From Triticum aestivum (lineage: Eukaryota; Streptophyta; Magnoliopsida; Poales; Poaceae), in the NCBI RefSeq assembly GCF_018294505.1, contig NC_057810.1:707307359-707371358 (forward strand): a stretch of DNA of 64,000 bases, in the 5' to 3' direction. A model generated the notes under the pieces. That model searched no databases. It saw only the letters and a program-made list of their open reading frames with translations, and was not told the origin of the DNA. Positions 1-9,910 of this stretch are shown here, piece by piece; position 1 is the stretch's first letter; every line of letters starts with the position of its first letter. The translations under genes were made by a program, and so were the position numbers.

Positions 1-578
1 GGAGTTTTCCTGATTTGAATATGAAGCAACTTTGTCCAAACATTTTTCAAAATCTGAGATCTAATATTGGACAAATAATTGGGCTGGAAAAGGCAACAAC
101 CGAACAAGCATTGGACTGTTTAAAAAGCGAAACAAAAAAACCTTAGAAAATAAAAAAAAAGAAATATACTGCAAAAAAGGACGAGGCCCCTAGTATGGAA
201 AAACCTAACAAAAAGGCCTAATTGTAGGGTATGGCCCATGCTGAAATTAATAGGAAAAAAATACATTAAAAAGGCCGAATTGTTGGGCTAGGCCCATGTA
301 GAAAATCGAATTGGACCGGGCTAAATCTTGTGCCACATCAGCTTGCCACGCTGGATGCCTACGTGGCCTGGGGAGGTTGCTAGTGACCAAAACGCCACAG
401 TGGACATATTTTGGTCATAAACGTCTTTGATCATTCCAGAAGAAAGGTCGCTATAGTCAGTTTACGACCGCCAGCTTTTGACCTTCTGTTTTTGGTCAAA
501 AAAAAGGTCGCAAATGAAAAACAATGACCTTTCATGGACCAATAGTCAAGGTCACAAGTTGACATATTTCTTGTAGTG
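1..578. mobile_element. Right-hand end of a CACTA (En/Spm-type) DNA transposon
   Basis: The segment ends in TTTCTTGTAGTG at 567-578, the reverse complement of a CACTA terminus (CACTACAAGAAA). Inside it, short motifs recur in both orientations near the end (GGTCGC, GGTCAAAA, TTGGTCA at about 410-560), as in CACTA subterminal regions. The other end lies outside the window. The sequence immediately right of 578 resumes in the middle of a Harbinger-type MITE, so the CACTA element appears to have inserted into that MITE. No coding sequence is seen in this part. Confidence 0.7.
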
Positions 579-852
579 ATCTACAGTGCTAGGCGCTTGT
601 GAAGACGCTAACAGAGAAAAGAATAAATATTACAGAATTAGAAAACTGTCTAAGCGCCTTACTTTTCAATGGCAAGCGCTAACTACATGACCCAAACTGA
701 ACTACTCGGCGCTTCTTGCACGAACGAAAACACCTAAGCGCCGGCGCATCTTGCGCCGGCGACACATCTAAAGTTAGGATTCAAGTGCTAACTGCTCTAT
801 TAGCCAGGAATCTAATCCTGGCGCCGCTAAGCACCGTATATTGGAGATGCCC
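579..852. mobile_element. Harbinger/Tourist-type MITE, left end cut off by CACTA insertion
   Basis: The right end is GGAGATGCCC followed by TAA (853-855), the 3-bp target typical of PIF/Harbinger elements. The interior is rich in GCGCTAAC/GGCGCTT motifs and resembles the neighbouring element at 856-1170; for example GGCGCTTGTGAAGACGCTAA here matches GGTGCTTGTGTGGACGCTTA there. The left terminal inverted repeat is missing and should lie beyond the CACTA element that abuts it at 578. Confidence 0.6.
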
Positions 853-855
853 TAA

Positions 856-1170
856 GGGCATCTCCATTGGAGGGGTGCTTGTGTGGACGCTTAGAAAGTA
901 AAATATATTAATTATGGAACTGGCGTCTGTGTGAGAGTCTGTTCCTACAACGCAGGGATGTCTGTTTTAGCGCTAACAGAATTAGTTTCCTATATAAAAA
1001 AATCTCTAGCGTTGGTTAAAATCGCTCGTGCGTGAAGAAAAGGGATGAGGCGTCCGGCGACTGAACTGGCATCGATGCCAGCCAAAAACCTGGCATCGGA
1101 TGGGATTTAGAGAAAACAGCAAGGATTTAATCCCTGACGCATGGGCTAAGCGCCCCCATTGGAGATGCCC
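856..1170. mobile_element. Harbinger/Tourist-type MITE, complete
   Basis: The element is 315 bp long with inverted ends GGGCATCTCCA(A/T)TGG and CCATTGGAGATGCCC. TAA flanks both sides (853-855 and 1171-1173). It is non-coding. It sits back to back with a related element on its left and a different Harbinger family on its right, sharing single TAA triplets with each. Confidence 0.8.
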
Positions 1171-1173
1171 TAA

Positions 1174-1354
1174 GGCCTTATACAATGGAAGGTACTTAGA
1201 AAGATGTTTAGAAAAATAAACCGGATTTGTTGAAGCACCGGTGCCTATTTCTACATAAGAGACGCTTAGTTAAGCGTCTATCCTGTACAAATAAGCACCA
1301 GTGCTTAAGAAAAGCCTGGTTTATTTCTCTAAGCACCTCCCATTGTACAAGGCC
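1174..1354. mobile_element. Second-family Harbinger-type MITE, complete
   Basis: The element is 181 bp long. Its left end is GGCCTTATACAATGG and its right end is the complement of GGCCTTGTACAATGG; TAA lies on both sides (1171-1173, 1355-1357). The two halves also pair internally around TTTATTTCTCTAAGCA. It is non-coding and of a family distinct from the two elements on its left. Confidence 0.8.
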
Positions 1355-1357
1355 TAA

Positions 1358-3350
1358 GGGTGCTAGAGGCTAGGTGCATAGGTGGCCGGTCGGCATATTT
1401 ATATTTTTTCCACATAAAAATAGGTATATTTATTATTTTAGTTTTTTCCTTGGTTTATTTTTAATTCATTTTGCACAACCGTTGGTCATTCGTCGTATGT
1501 GTGCAACTAAGTTGATTTTTTCTACAAAAACATCACCTATGGTTGAAGATGAGATGGATGCGTGTAGTTGCATGTCTTTCACCTGTGTGCAACCAAATTT
1601 GTTATTTTTTTTATTTTTTTTTCATTTCTTTTCTTTTGTTGACGGTTATTTTCTTTCCTATTTTTCCTTTTTCTACATTTTCCCTTTTTCTATATTTTCC
1701 TTTCTATTTTTTTCCTTTTATTCGTTATTATCTTTTGTTTTCTTTTGGTTTTTTTTGTATAAATTGTTTTTTTATTTGCCACCTAGTTGCATGTCTGCCC
1801 TGTATGTCCAACTGTGCTATTATACCCTGCATACAACTGCAAGTGTCTCACCTAACTGCAATCGGAACTGCAACTCAGTGATGTTTTGTTTTATTGAAGT
1901 GGGGTAGTTGTATGCCTGCTACTAGTGATGCAACTTCAAGTGTTGCCTCCGGACTGCAATTGTGTGTCTTCAACACTGCGGCAACTCTGTGTTTTTTTAC
2001 CAGGACGGGGGGATTCAATGGTGTTTTTGTCCGAGGAAGGGGGCAGTAGCATGTTAGCCACTAGGCACGCAACTGCAAGTGTCCACTTTGGTCGTGACTT
2101 TGTGTTGTTTTTGTTGGAGGAGGGAAGTTGCATGTCTACCAATAGGCACGCAACTTCAAGTGTCTTCGCTGACTGTAGCCGCAACTCAATGATGTTTGTT
2201 TCATGGAAGCGCGGCGGTTACATGGCTGCTGTACTAGTCACACAACAACAATTGCCGTCCCCGGGTGCAACTGCATGTCTTTAACGCGGCTGCAATTCTG
2301 TGTTGTTTTATCGAGAAGGGAGGTGAGTTGCATGTCTTCCAATGGGCCCACAACTACAAGTGTGCCCCTCGTCTGCAACCACAACTCAATGTTGTTTTGT
2401 TTCAAAGGAGGGGCAGTTGCATGTTTGCTACTAGACATGCAACTGCAAGTGTCGCCTCCGACTATAACTTTTTTTGTTTTGTTGCGGAGGAGGGCAATTG
2501 CATGTCTGCCAATAGGCACACAACTACAAGTGTGCCCCTAACCGTAATTGCAACTCATTGTTTTTTGTTCCAGGGGAGTGAGATAGTTACATGTCTCCTA
2601 CTAGTCGCACAACTGCAAGTGTCGCCCTTGACTGCAACTGCATGTCTTCAACGCGGCTGCAACTCCATGTTGTTTTACCGGGAAGGGAGATGGGTTGCAT
2701 GTCTTCCAATAGGCACGCAACTGCGAGTGTGTCTCTGGCTGCAACTGCAACTCAATGGTGTTTTGTCAAGGGGGAAATGTTGCAGTATGCTACTAGGCAC
2801 GCAACTGCAAGCATTTCCCCGATTCCAATTGCATGTCTTCCAACAAACACGCAATTGCAAATGTGCCTCCTAATTGCAACTCAACTCAGTGGTGTTTTGT
2901 TCGGGGGAAGGGAGGCAATTGCAGTTTTCTACTAGGCATGCAACTACAAGTTTTACCCGACTGCGATTGCATGTCTTCAAGGCGAGTGCAACTCTGTTTT
3001 GTCATGGAGGAGGAAGTTGCATATCCATTAGCCAACCGCAATTGCATGTCCGTCGTCCATGTAAAAACTATTTTTTTTTTCTATTTTTTTTTACTTTTAG
3101 TCAGCAAATTTCATTATTTTTTTCCTTTTTCAAAACATTTGCAATTAGGTGGCACACACATCAGCCACATGCAGTTACTTGTCCGTCTACCCAATCGCAC
3201 AGATGTCGGCCGCATACAATTGCATGTCCTCGATCGCACACAATTACAGGTGGTTCGCATGCAACTTATTTTTTCCCCTTTCAAAATAATTTTGATACCC
3301 AATTGCACATTAGTCGGCTGCATATAGTTGCTCATCTGTCGTCACAGATA
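1358..3350. repeat. Degenerate tandem array with GCATGTCT / CAACTGCAAGTGT units
   Basis: From about 1790 to 3270, units carrying GTTGCATGTCT, then a variant of AGGCACGCAACTGCAAGTGT, then TGCAACTCAATG(G/T)TGTTTTGT recur every 80-110 bp, with more than a dozen recognisable copies (for example near 1830, 1930, 2070, 2150, 2350, 2440, 2520, 2610, 2720, 2800, 2850 and 2940). A T-rich tract (1590-1775) interrupts the left part and another lies at 3070-3135. Open frames here follow the repeat rather than any known protein. The array probably belongs to one larger element, which I cannot name. Confidence 0.7.
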
Positions 3351-3735
3351 ATTAAATTGTCTTCTTCTTTTCATTTTTTTTGTGTTTCTATTTTTTTACA
3401 CTAAAGATTGCTTTTGTCATTTAAAAATACAAAATAATTTTGGAAAGATTTGATAAAAGGAAAAAAATAACAAGATGACACGAAAAGAAAGAGAGCATTA
3501 AAAAAGCCAGCACAAAATTAAGAGCTACAATGTACTGTGTGGCAATACAACAAACGAAACAATCTTCTAGCAATCTAGTAAAATGCAACCACAAATAAAA
3601 AAAGGAAAACACACAGGCACATCAAATGGACGATGACAATACAGCCCAACACCAGCCCATGTGGCAAGCCAACGCAGGCCAACACAGAACAAACACGAAA
3701 ACCAAACTTCACACACGCGAACAGAGTTAAATGAA

Positions 3736-4250
3736 AAGATTAATATATGGGATGACTGTTGGATCCCGAACAATGCCTCCAAAAGAGTTTTAACAGTAAG
3801 GGGGAACCAAGTACTTACTAAAGTGAATGAGTTAATTGACCCAATCATGGGAGAATGGGATGAGATGTTAATCCGGGAGAATTTCTGGCACATTGATGCT
3901 GAGCGCATCCTACAAATCCCATTATTCCATGTGGAGACAGAGGACTGTGTTGCATGGCATCTCACGAGGAGCGGCGTTTTTTCAGTACGTTCTGCTTATT
4001 ATAAGCAGTGGGAAGCGAATTATGATACAGATGACAGCGGTCTGGCCCACTTCTCCATGGCACCCCATCCAGTTTGGAAGAAGTTGTGGAGTTTGAGAGT
4101 GCCAGCGAAAGTTAAAATTTATATCTGGAGATGCTTGCACAATGCCATCCCATGCCGGAGTACTCTTATGAATTCCCATGTTGGAAACTTGTCCCAATGC
4201 CCATACTGTACATATGGTGCGGAGGACTTAGCCCATATGTTGCGCAAGCA
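3736..4250 (+). pseudogene. LINE reverse transcriptase C-terminus with zf-RVT domain
   Basis: The frame reads from INIWDDCWIP through a typical plant LINE zinc-binding reverse transcriptase region: AWHLTRSGVFSVRSAYY, VWKKLWSLRVPAKVKIYIW, then a Cys pair in CPYCTYGAEDLAHML. In the family this segment follows the polymerase palm and thumb and is thought to bind nucleic acid. The frame is lost between about 4236 and 4255, where the protein should continue as an AVWEALGI-like segment that is found in the next frame. The polymerase core (YADD box) is absent because of 5' truncation, so the protein is not functional. Confidence 0.8.
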
Positions 4251-5033
4251 GTTTGGGAAGCTTTGGGAATCACAACAGATATTAACTTTGCTTCATTGGC
4301 TGATCGAGCAGGTTTAGCAGTCTTGGAGTTCATTTTATGTGATGATTCTTATCGACGACAATATTCTGGATTGGTCGAGCTACCAGAGCTCATATCAACA
4401 GTTTGTTGGTTCTTATGGTGTCAAAGAAGAAAGTTCGTGCGAGGGGGAGAAATATTGACTCCAGAACGAACAGCGCCGGTGGTGGTTTCCCTAGCGATTA
4501 ATTATGTGCACGGAGCACAAGCTAAATCTACACCCAAGATCAACAGGTGGCCGACGTTCCTAGCAGGACAGCTTGTCCTTAATGTCGATGCTTCATTCAC
4601 AGAGGGCGATTATGATGGGTCTTGTGGTGCTGTCATCCGTGATCACCGGGGATCTTTCATGTCGGCGTCCACGGCGAGATTAGAACATGTAGCTAATGTG
4701 TTCACGGCAGAAGCGGCAGCTCTGCTTGAAGGACTGAAGCTAGCAAGAGATACGGGATGCAATAACTTGGTGGTGAGATCGGATAATATCACGGTGGTGA
4801 TTGCACTTAGATTCAATGAAGGTTATTCTATGATGGCAGCGCCGGTTCTTGATGAATGTCGTAGGTACCTAGTAGATTTGGGGAGGTTTACTATTGAGCA
4901 TTGTATTAGAGAGTCAAATTATGTAGCCCATGAGCTGGCTAGATGGGGATGTGCTAATAATCCATCTCGTTGGATTAATGCCCCTCCTGATTTCATTGTG
5001 ATTCTGCTGGCAGACGATATATCCGTCCTTTGA
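4240..5033 (+). pseudogene. LINE RNase H domain (plant RVT_3 type)
   Basis: In the shifted frame the sequence continues as AVWEALGITTD and, after a linker, a plant-type RNase H domain beginning LVLNVDASF. The acidic residues expected for RNase H are visible: D in NVDAS, E in TAEAAALLEGL and D in VRSDN; the end of the domain is ESNYVAHELARWG. This is the domain that closes many plant LINE ORF2 proteins. The stop codon TGA is at 5031-5033. The frame is open for about 260 codons, so this part has decayed little, but it is cut off from its catalytic partner by the frameshift near 4245 and by truncation. Confidence 0.8.
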
Positions 5034-5369
5034 TTAATATGAAGTAAGATTTCCCGTCAAAAAAACATGCAATCAATTTATATATGACGTCAGTTGACTT
5101 GAAGTCTAAGTCGACTGAGATCTAGACAAATCCAATTTATTATGGGTCCCGATAACGTCCACAGGTGTGGGCGTTAAGGGGTTTGGCCACACGTTTCGTG
5201 TGGTATCTAAGAGAACCAATCAACAAGCAATGTACACACGTTCGGTCTTTTGCCTCGCGGTCCCTCCAACACGCCTATGTGTGGGCAAAATAGATAACGC
5301 CCACATGCCCATACGTCGGGCCTCCCACCTCACGGTCCCGCATGCCCCGATGATAGTCACCATGCGTCC

Positions 5370-5715
5370 CCGCAGTTGTCATGGTTCGGACCCTCTTTCA
5401 TGTTCGTTTAACTGCAGTTGTCATGTTGCTGAACTACAGTTGTCATGTCTGACAACTACAGTTGCCATGGTTGCTCAACTGCAGTTGCCATCTCAGGTCA
5501 AGTGCCAGATGCCATTTTTGAACAACTGCAGTTGTTGCCATGTATGGTCTGGTCTACTACAGTTGCCATGATCTGAAAATTTTAGAAGTTGCCACATACT
5601 AACACTAGGCAGTTGCCATGTAGCACTACAAAAAGACATGGCAAAATAACATGTTCGGGTAAAAAGAGAGTTGTCGTCTACTTACAAGCACACTAGGGTA
5701 GTTGCCATGTACCCC
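5370..5715. repeat. Short interspersed GTTGCCATG / GTTGTCATG motif cluster
   Basis: Around ten copies of (G/A)CAGTTG(C/T)CATG occur at intervals of 20-90 bp (near 5373, 5412, 5435, 5458, 5480, 5527, 5557, 5586, 5609 and 5697). They resemble the units of the 1.4-3.3 kb array on the far side of the LINE, so both blocks may be parts of one interrupted element. Confidence 0.6.
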
Positions 5716-5759
5716 TGCAAAAACCCATGACAACTGACAACTTTGGGTGTGGGAGAGGA

Positions 5760-5925
5760 GACTAGCGTATGGGCGAACTGGTAAACTCCCACACACCAGC
5801 CCCTCTCCATGCGTGAAAACTGGCGTGTGAGTGAACTGCTAAATGCCGACACACCAGCCCCTCCGCATGATGAAACGAACGTGTGGGCGATCGGATGAAT
5901 GCCCACACACCAGCCTAGTCCTACG
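5760..5925. repeat. Three tandem ~57-bp units containing CACACACCAGCC
   Basis: Units start near 5767, 5824 and 5880. Each reads roughly CGTGTGGGCGAACTG, then about ten bases, then CCCACACACCAGCCCCTC. Related GCCCACACG / CGTGTGGGC palindromic words occur singly at about 5165-5310 and 6008-6025. The block is non-coding. Confidence 0.65.
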
Positions 5926-6266
5926 TGGCATAAAAAATCTAGCAAAACATGCCAAAATTCGTGCAAACATAAACGGACGTTGATCCATGCATGTGAACAG
6001 ATTCAAACGCCCACACGTGTGGGGGTTATCTTTTTCGTTTATTATATGGCATACCTTAGGTGGTTTTCTTGGTTTTTTCTCGTATGCGTGGGGCATCGGC
6101 TTTCAACGGGAAAAATCGATGGGAGGGGATGGCTATCGACGGGGGCTGGTGGAGTACGAACGAACGATGTAACTCGCAAATCGCGTCCTTTCCTTGATTA
6201 TCTCAACCGTAGATGCATGCATGCGAATGGTGCGAAATTTGAGACTTATCGCAACGACTCCACCAC

Positions 6267-6274
6267 TATATATA
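6267..6274 (+). promoter_or_regulatory. TATA box of exonuclease pseudogene copy 1
   Basis: TATATATA lies 82 bases before the ATG at 6356. The whole promoter block (GAATGGTGCGAAATTT, the TATA box, CCCCAAACCCTA) is shared with the second copy, whose TATA box is at 26850-26857. Confidence 0.55.
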
Positions 6275-6632
6275 CGAACCCCAAACCCTAGTCAATCCTA
6301 ACGCGCCGTCTTGTGGAGAAAGGAAGCTAATAAAGTCCTCGATCAACCTGATCTAATGGCGGAAGGATATACAACACCAACGTCGTTATGGGCGACGGCA
6401 CCATGATCCACACCACCGTGACGTCCTCGTCCTATGCCGTACATCTCTTCATCCATGAGGTGCAGGGGTCCCAGATCCGCATCGCCGGTCTCGACGCCGA
6501 GTGGCGCCCCAACCGGAGCCACCTCCAGCTCTGCGTCGGCACCGCTGCCTCGTCTACCAGATCATCCACGGCACCGGCATCCCCATCTCGCTGTGCAGCT
6601 TCCTCTACCTCTCTGGCTTCACCTTTGTCGGC

Positions 6633-7464
6633 CAGGGTGGACGGCACGAGCGGTCTTTTGGACCGGCTCGTGGCCCGCTCGGTCCGGGCTGGCTCGGTCC
6701 TGGCCCGACAAAAAAATCGGCCGGTCCGGTCCCTCAAAACAAGACCGAAAATCGGCCGGTCCGGTCCGGTTAAAGCTCGGGCCGACCGAGCGGACCGAAG
6801 AAGCAGCCGGCGGCATGGCGGGGGCATGGGGAGAGCAGGGCGGGGGCATGGCGGGGGCTTGACGGGGGCATGGCGGGGGCTTGACGGGGGCTTGGCCAGT
6901 GCGTGGCGGCCAGGGCGTGACAGGGCCACGCACCTGTGCCGCGGCCGCCGCCGTCCAACGCACAAGCAGAGCACCACCGCATAACACCATGGCCAGCGAC
7001 GAACCATCATGCCTAGGAGTTCCTCCGTCGTGAGATCTATCATCTCCGTCAAAAAAGTCGACGAGGGAGGTCCTACGTAGCCGCATCAGCCATCGTTCCT
7101 TTCATCTCTGTCCACCGGCCGTCGTGTCAGATTCGTCGCCGATGAGCTCCCTCCGGTGTTCTTCTTGGTCACGTAGCTTCCTCTGATGCTTCTCAAGCTC
7201 CCAGACATCTTTTCGATGAGCTGCGCTTCCTCTAGCAAGATATCTCTCCGATGAGCCGTCGCCGGAGCTCCAGAGCGCGCTCTGCCCATGTCTTGACCGG
7301 TCCTCACGGTCCTCTCGGTCCGGCCCGAGCTCGGCCATTGCCGGTCCGGTCCCTGAAAACAGGACCGCGACGTTGCTCGGTCCGGTCCGGACCGGACCAC
7401 CGGCGGCCGGTCCAAACGCCGGCTCGGACAGGGACCGGACCGGCTCGGACCGTGTCCATCCTGA
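6633..7464. mobile_element. Non-autonomous hAT element inside the exonuclease coding sequence
   Basis: The insert begins CAGGGTGGAC and ends GTCCATCCTG, an imperfect inverted repeat. TTTGTCGGC is found on both sides (6624-6632 and 7465-7473), which fits an 8-9 bp target duplication; exonuclease copy 2 has a single equivalent site (TTCGTCGGC). Many GGTCCGGTCC / GGCCGGTCC words crowd both ends, as in hAT subterminal regions. The interior (about 6780-7250) is GC-rich with G-runs and shows no transposase, so the element would need an enzyme supplied elsewhere. Confidence 0.75.
6796..6905. repeat. G-run tandem repeat (GCGGGGGCATGG / GACGGGGGC)
   Basis: Units GGCATGGCGGGGGCTTGAC and GGGGGCATGGCGGGGG alternate with very regular G5 runs inside the hAT element. 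Such G-run spacing could form quadruplex structures on the + strand; this is an inference from composition only. Confidence 0.6.
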
Positions 7465-7760
7465 TTTGTCGGCGTCGGGATCGCCGACGACACGAAACGC
7501 CTGCGTAAGGAGTACAGCCTCGAGGTGTCCAACGCGGTCGACCTGAGGGAGCGGGCGGCGAACTCGTGACATCGGCCGCGGCCGGAGCTGCGGCGGGCCG
7601 GGCTGAAAGACTTGGCGCTCGCGGTGATGGGGGGCGCTCATCGCGAAGCCGCCAGAGGTGACGACGAGCGACTAGGAGGCGTCGTCGATGTCCAGGGAGC
7701 AGGTCGAGTACTCCTGCATCACCGGGAATTAGTAAGTACTACTACTACTCTACTACTACC

Positions 7761-8238
7761 TGTTGATCAAACCCAGTCGCTGCATGTAGACTTTCTTGGA
7801 TGAAGGCTTTGTAGCATGTAGGCTTTATCTGGGCAAAAGGCTACGGTAGAGAAGTAACTAAGTAGTAGTTGGCTTTCTCTAGTAAAAAGCCTGAGGAGGA
7901 GAGTAGTAGTAGACTTTACCTGGCTCAAAAGACTAAACGTGTGTGTGCAAGTACACAGCTTGTGTGTGTTGTGTGCACGTCCAGCCCAGCCTATAAAAGG
8001 ACCCGGCTCCTTCACTTGTAATTAGGCCATTCCAGTGCAATATCAGTCAGCCTCAAGAGCTCTCCCATGTGTGTGTGTTCAGTGTAGAAGCATTGTTCAG
8101 CCACTAGTACTAGTAGTCTAGTACGTGAGCTCCGCTCCAACTCGATTGTGTGTGTGTAGCACCCAGTTCGTGTCCTCCTGTGCTAGTATAGCTAGACATT
8201 CGGCAGTAGTTCATCTCTAGTCTGTACTTGGGCTAACA
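7761..8238 (+). repeat. 5' LTR of truncated Copia element
   Basis: The LTR starts TGTTGATC and ends GGCTAACA (TG...CA ends), 478 bp. A TATA box (TATAAAAGG, 7992-8000) marks the likely U3/R transition. The U3 part contains several copies of GTAG(A/G)CTTT-like words. No second copy is in the window. Confidence 0.75.
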
Positions 8239-8240
8239 AT

Positions 8241-8253
8241 TGGCATCAGAGCC
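8241..8253 (+). promoter_or_regulatory. Primer binding site (initiator Met tRNA type)
   Basis: TGGCATCAGAGCC lies two bases past the LTR end and matches the usual plant Copia site TGGTATCAGAGC with one change. Confidence 0.75.
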
Positions 8254-8364
8254 TTAGGTTAGGCCGAAGCATGTGCCGAGCAGAGCTCGGCTGAGGAGAC
8301 CCGTGCGCTCGCGCTGCGAGGTGGGGCGGGAGGTGAGCTGGGTGCGCCACGCTCCGTGCGAGAC

Positions 8365-9438
8365 ATGGGCATGTCCAGTGCCTCCTTCCCTCCCCTCACG
8401 CGGACCAAGTACTCCAGTTGGTCCGTCCTGATGAAAGTCATCATGGAGGCGCGACATATGTGGAAAGCCGTGAAAACCGGCAATGTCGAGTATGAGGAGG
8501 ACCAATTGGCGATGGAGGCGATCTTGCGCTCCGTACCACCGGAGATGGTGCTCACCCTTGGCACCAAGGAGACGGCCAAGAAAGCATGGGACACCATCAA
8601 GACTCTGCGCATCGGCGTGGAGCGCATACGGGAGTTGAAGGCCCAGACCTTGCGCCTCCAGTATGAGGAGATGCGGTTCAAGGCCGGTGAACAAGTCGAC
8701 GACTTTGCCTTGCGGCTGCAAGGTCTCGTCACCGAGCTCGCAACGCTCGGAGATCCCATCGACAACAAGATGGTGATTCTCAAGTTTCTCCGCGTCGTCC
8801 CCGGGCAGTACAAGCAACTGGCCTGGTCCATCGAGAGCCTGTTGGATCTCTCCACCATTACGATCGAGGAGCTGGTAGGGCAACTCAAGGTCGTTGAGGA
8901 GCGTGGAGACGAAGCCAACAACTGCGCTGGCAGCGAACTACTGCTCACCTGGGAGCAGTGGGATGCACGCCTTCAGTAGCGCGGCCACGACGCCTCTTCT
9001 GGCAGTCGGGGAGGCGCCCCCACGGGAAGCAGAGGTCGCGGCAGAGGCGGAGGCCGCACCCAGAGAGGTGACGGCAACCGCGGTCGCAAGCCAAGCCGGG
9101 CAGGGCGAGGCGCCGGAAACAGTGGCAAGTGCCGCTACTGCGACATGCCGGGTCACTGGATCCGGGATTGCCACAAGAGGAAAGCCGACGAGGCAGCCGT
9201 GGCAATGACAAACCTCGTCCAATCTGACGTGGACGGCGGGCCGGCAATGATGCTGGCAAGAGTCGAGCCCATGCAGGAGAGCTCAGCGTCTCTCGTGACC
9301 ACGGCCCCGACAACCACCCATTACGTGCAGGAGGCACGGTGCCTGTCCACGGGAACCATCACTCCAGTGACAGGCCACACCTTGACAACGACGTTCTCGG
9401 GGCCTGTCGGCTGGGAGGCGATGAAGGCTCGGGTGTGA
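8365..9438 (+). pseudogene. Copia gag (UBN2-type) with zinc knuckle, nonsense-interrupted
   Basis: The first ATG in the frame is at 8365, with another at 8371. The start (SFPPLTRTKYSSWSVLMKV) is the usual Copia gag N-terminus; the middle has KKAWDTIKTLRIG and LRLQGLVTELATLG; the end has a CX2CX4HX4C zinc knuckle, CRYCDMPGHWIRDC, near 9130-9175. Gag forms the particle that packages element RNA. The same frame runs the whole way but is stopped by TAG at 8977-8979 and TGA at 9436-9438, with further stops near 9694 and 9703. No frameshift is needed between 8365 and 9906, so decay here has been by nonsense substitution only. Confidence 0.8.
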
Positions 9439-9705
9439 GGGAGCCACACCCCGGCGACGGCGTCCCCGATGACCTCCGGACCTGACGAGGTCGTGCAAGT
9501 TGGTGCGACAACGACGCATATGGCGGACCATGCTCCGACCATGATGCTGGCGACCATCGACAACGTGCAGGAGCGCACAGACACTCAGGTAAGCCACACC
9601 CCGACAACAAAGTGTTCGGGGTCCACCGTGTTGACGGGAGATGGCTTCCTGACAACGGTGTGTGTGTGTGTGTGCGGCTACGTCTTCCTCAACTAGGAGT
9701 GAGCC

Positions 9706-9910
9706 GTGACCACACCCACGCTTGCAGGCGGCAAGCAAAGTGAGGGTTGGTTCCTCAACATCGGCGCCATGAACCACATGACTGGTTCGGTCAACGCGTT
9801 CGCGGAGCTGGACCGCTCAATCACCAGGAAGGTGCGGTTCACGGACGGATCTATGGTGGAGATCCACGGGCGCGGGACCGTCGTCTTCGCCGACAAAGGG
9901 GGTGATCACA
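9706..9910 (+). pseudogene. Copia protease remnant
   Basis: In the same frame as gag, GWFLNIGAMNHMTG replaces the conserved D-T/S-G-A protease motif: the catalytic Asp reads Asn and the next residue reads Ile, so the enzyme would be inactive even if made. The fragment runs to about GDHRALG and then stops matching Copia at the junction near 9910. A (GT)n run lies just upstream at 9659-9676. Confidence 0.7.

Larger units (their letters stand above)
3736..5067 (+). mobile_element. 5'-truncated LINE (non-LTR retrotransposon), 3' portion
   Basis: Only the last part of the LINE polymerase is present: the tail of the reverse transcriptase ORF, the zinc-binding reverse transcriptase domain and RNase H, followed about 25 bases after the stop codon by a short A tail (5061-5067, preceded by CCGTC). 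Homology begins around the residues INIWDDCWIP, so most of the element is missing, the usual result of incomplete target-primed reverse transcription. It lies inside or between the GTTGC-type repeat arrays. No convincing target duplication could be fixed by eye. Confidence 0.8.
6356..7735 (+). pseudogene. Werner-like 3'-5' exonuclease pseudogene, copy 1, split by a hAT insertion
   Basis: Most of the frame translates as a DEDDy-type exonuclease domain of the plant Werner-like family: a QIRIAGLDAEWRPN block carrying the first catalytic Asp and Glu (exo I motif), CLVYQIIH, then after the inserted element VGIADDTKRL and EYSLEVSNAVD. In this family the domain degrades nucleic acid 3' to 5'. The gene is dead in several ways. 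The ATG-proximal frame is shifted compared with copy 2 at 26957. About 30 bases are missing after WRPN. An 831-bp hAT element sits inside the coding region. A Trp codon has become TAG just after TTSD near 7672. The final DAYVSSDIGRLLL segment is deleted. The surviving end reads SREQVEYSCITGN. Confidence 0.8.
7761..9910 (+). mobile_element. Truncated Copia LTR retrotransposon (5' LTR, gag, start of protease)
   Basis: Present in order are a 5' LTR (7761-8238), a primer binding site, a Copia-type gag with zinc knuckle and the start of the protease. Integrase, reverse transcriptase, RNase H and the 3' LTR are missing: around 9910 the sequence switches to a Gypsy gag fragment on the other strand. 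The element begins directly after the tail of exonuclease copy 1. It cannot move on its own. Confidence 0.8.

Noticed and set aside
1374..1907. Long Phe-rich open frame
   Set aside because: It follows a T-rich tract (TTT codons) and has no domain; the openness is compositional.
6432..7086. Several overlapping long GC-rich frames on both strands
   Set aside because: They are Pro/Arg-rich shadows of the G-run repeats in the hAT element; the only real protein signal here is the exonuclease.
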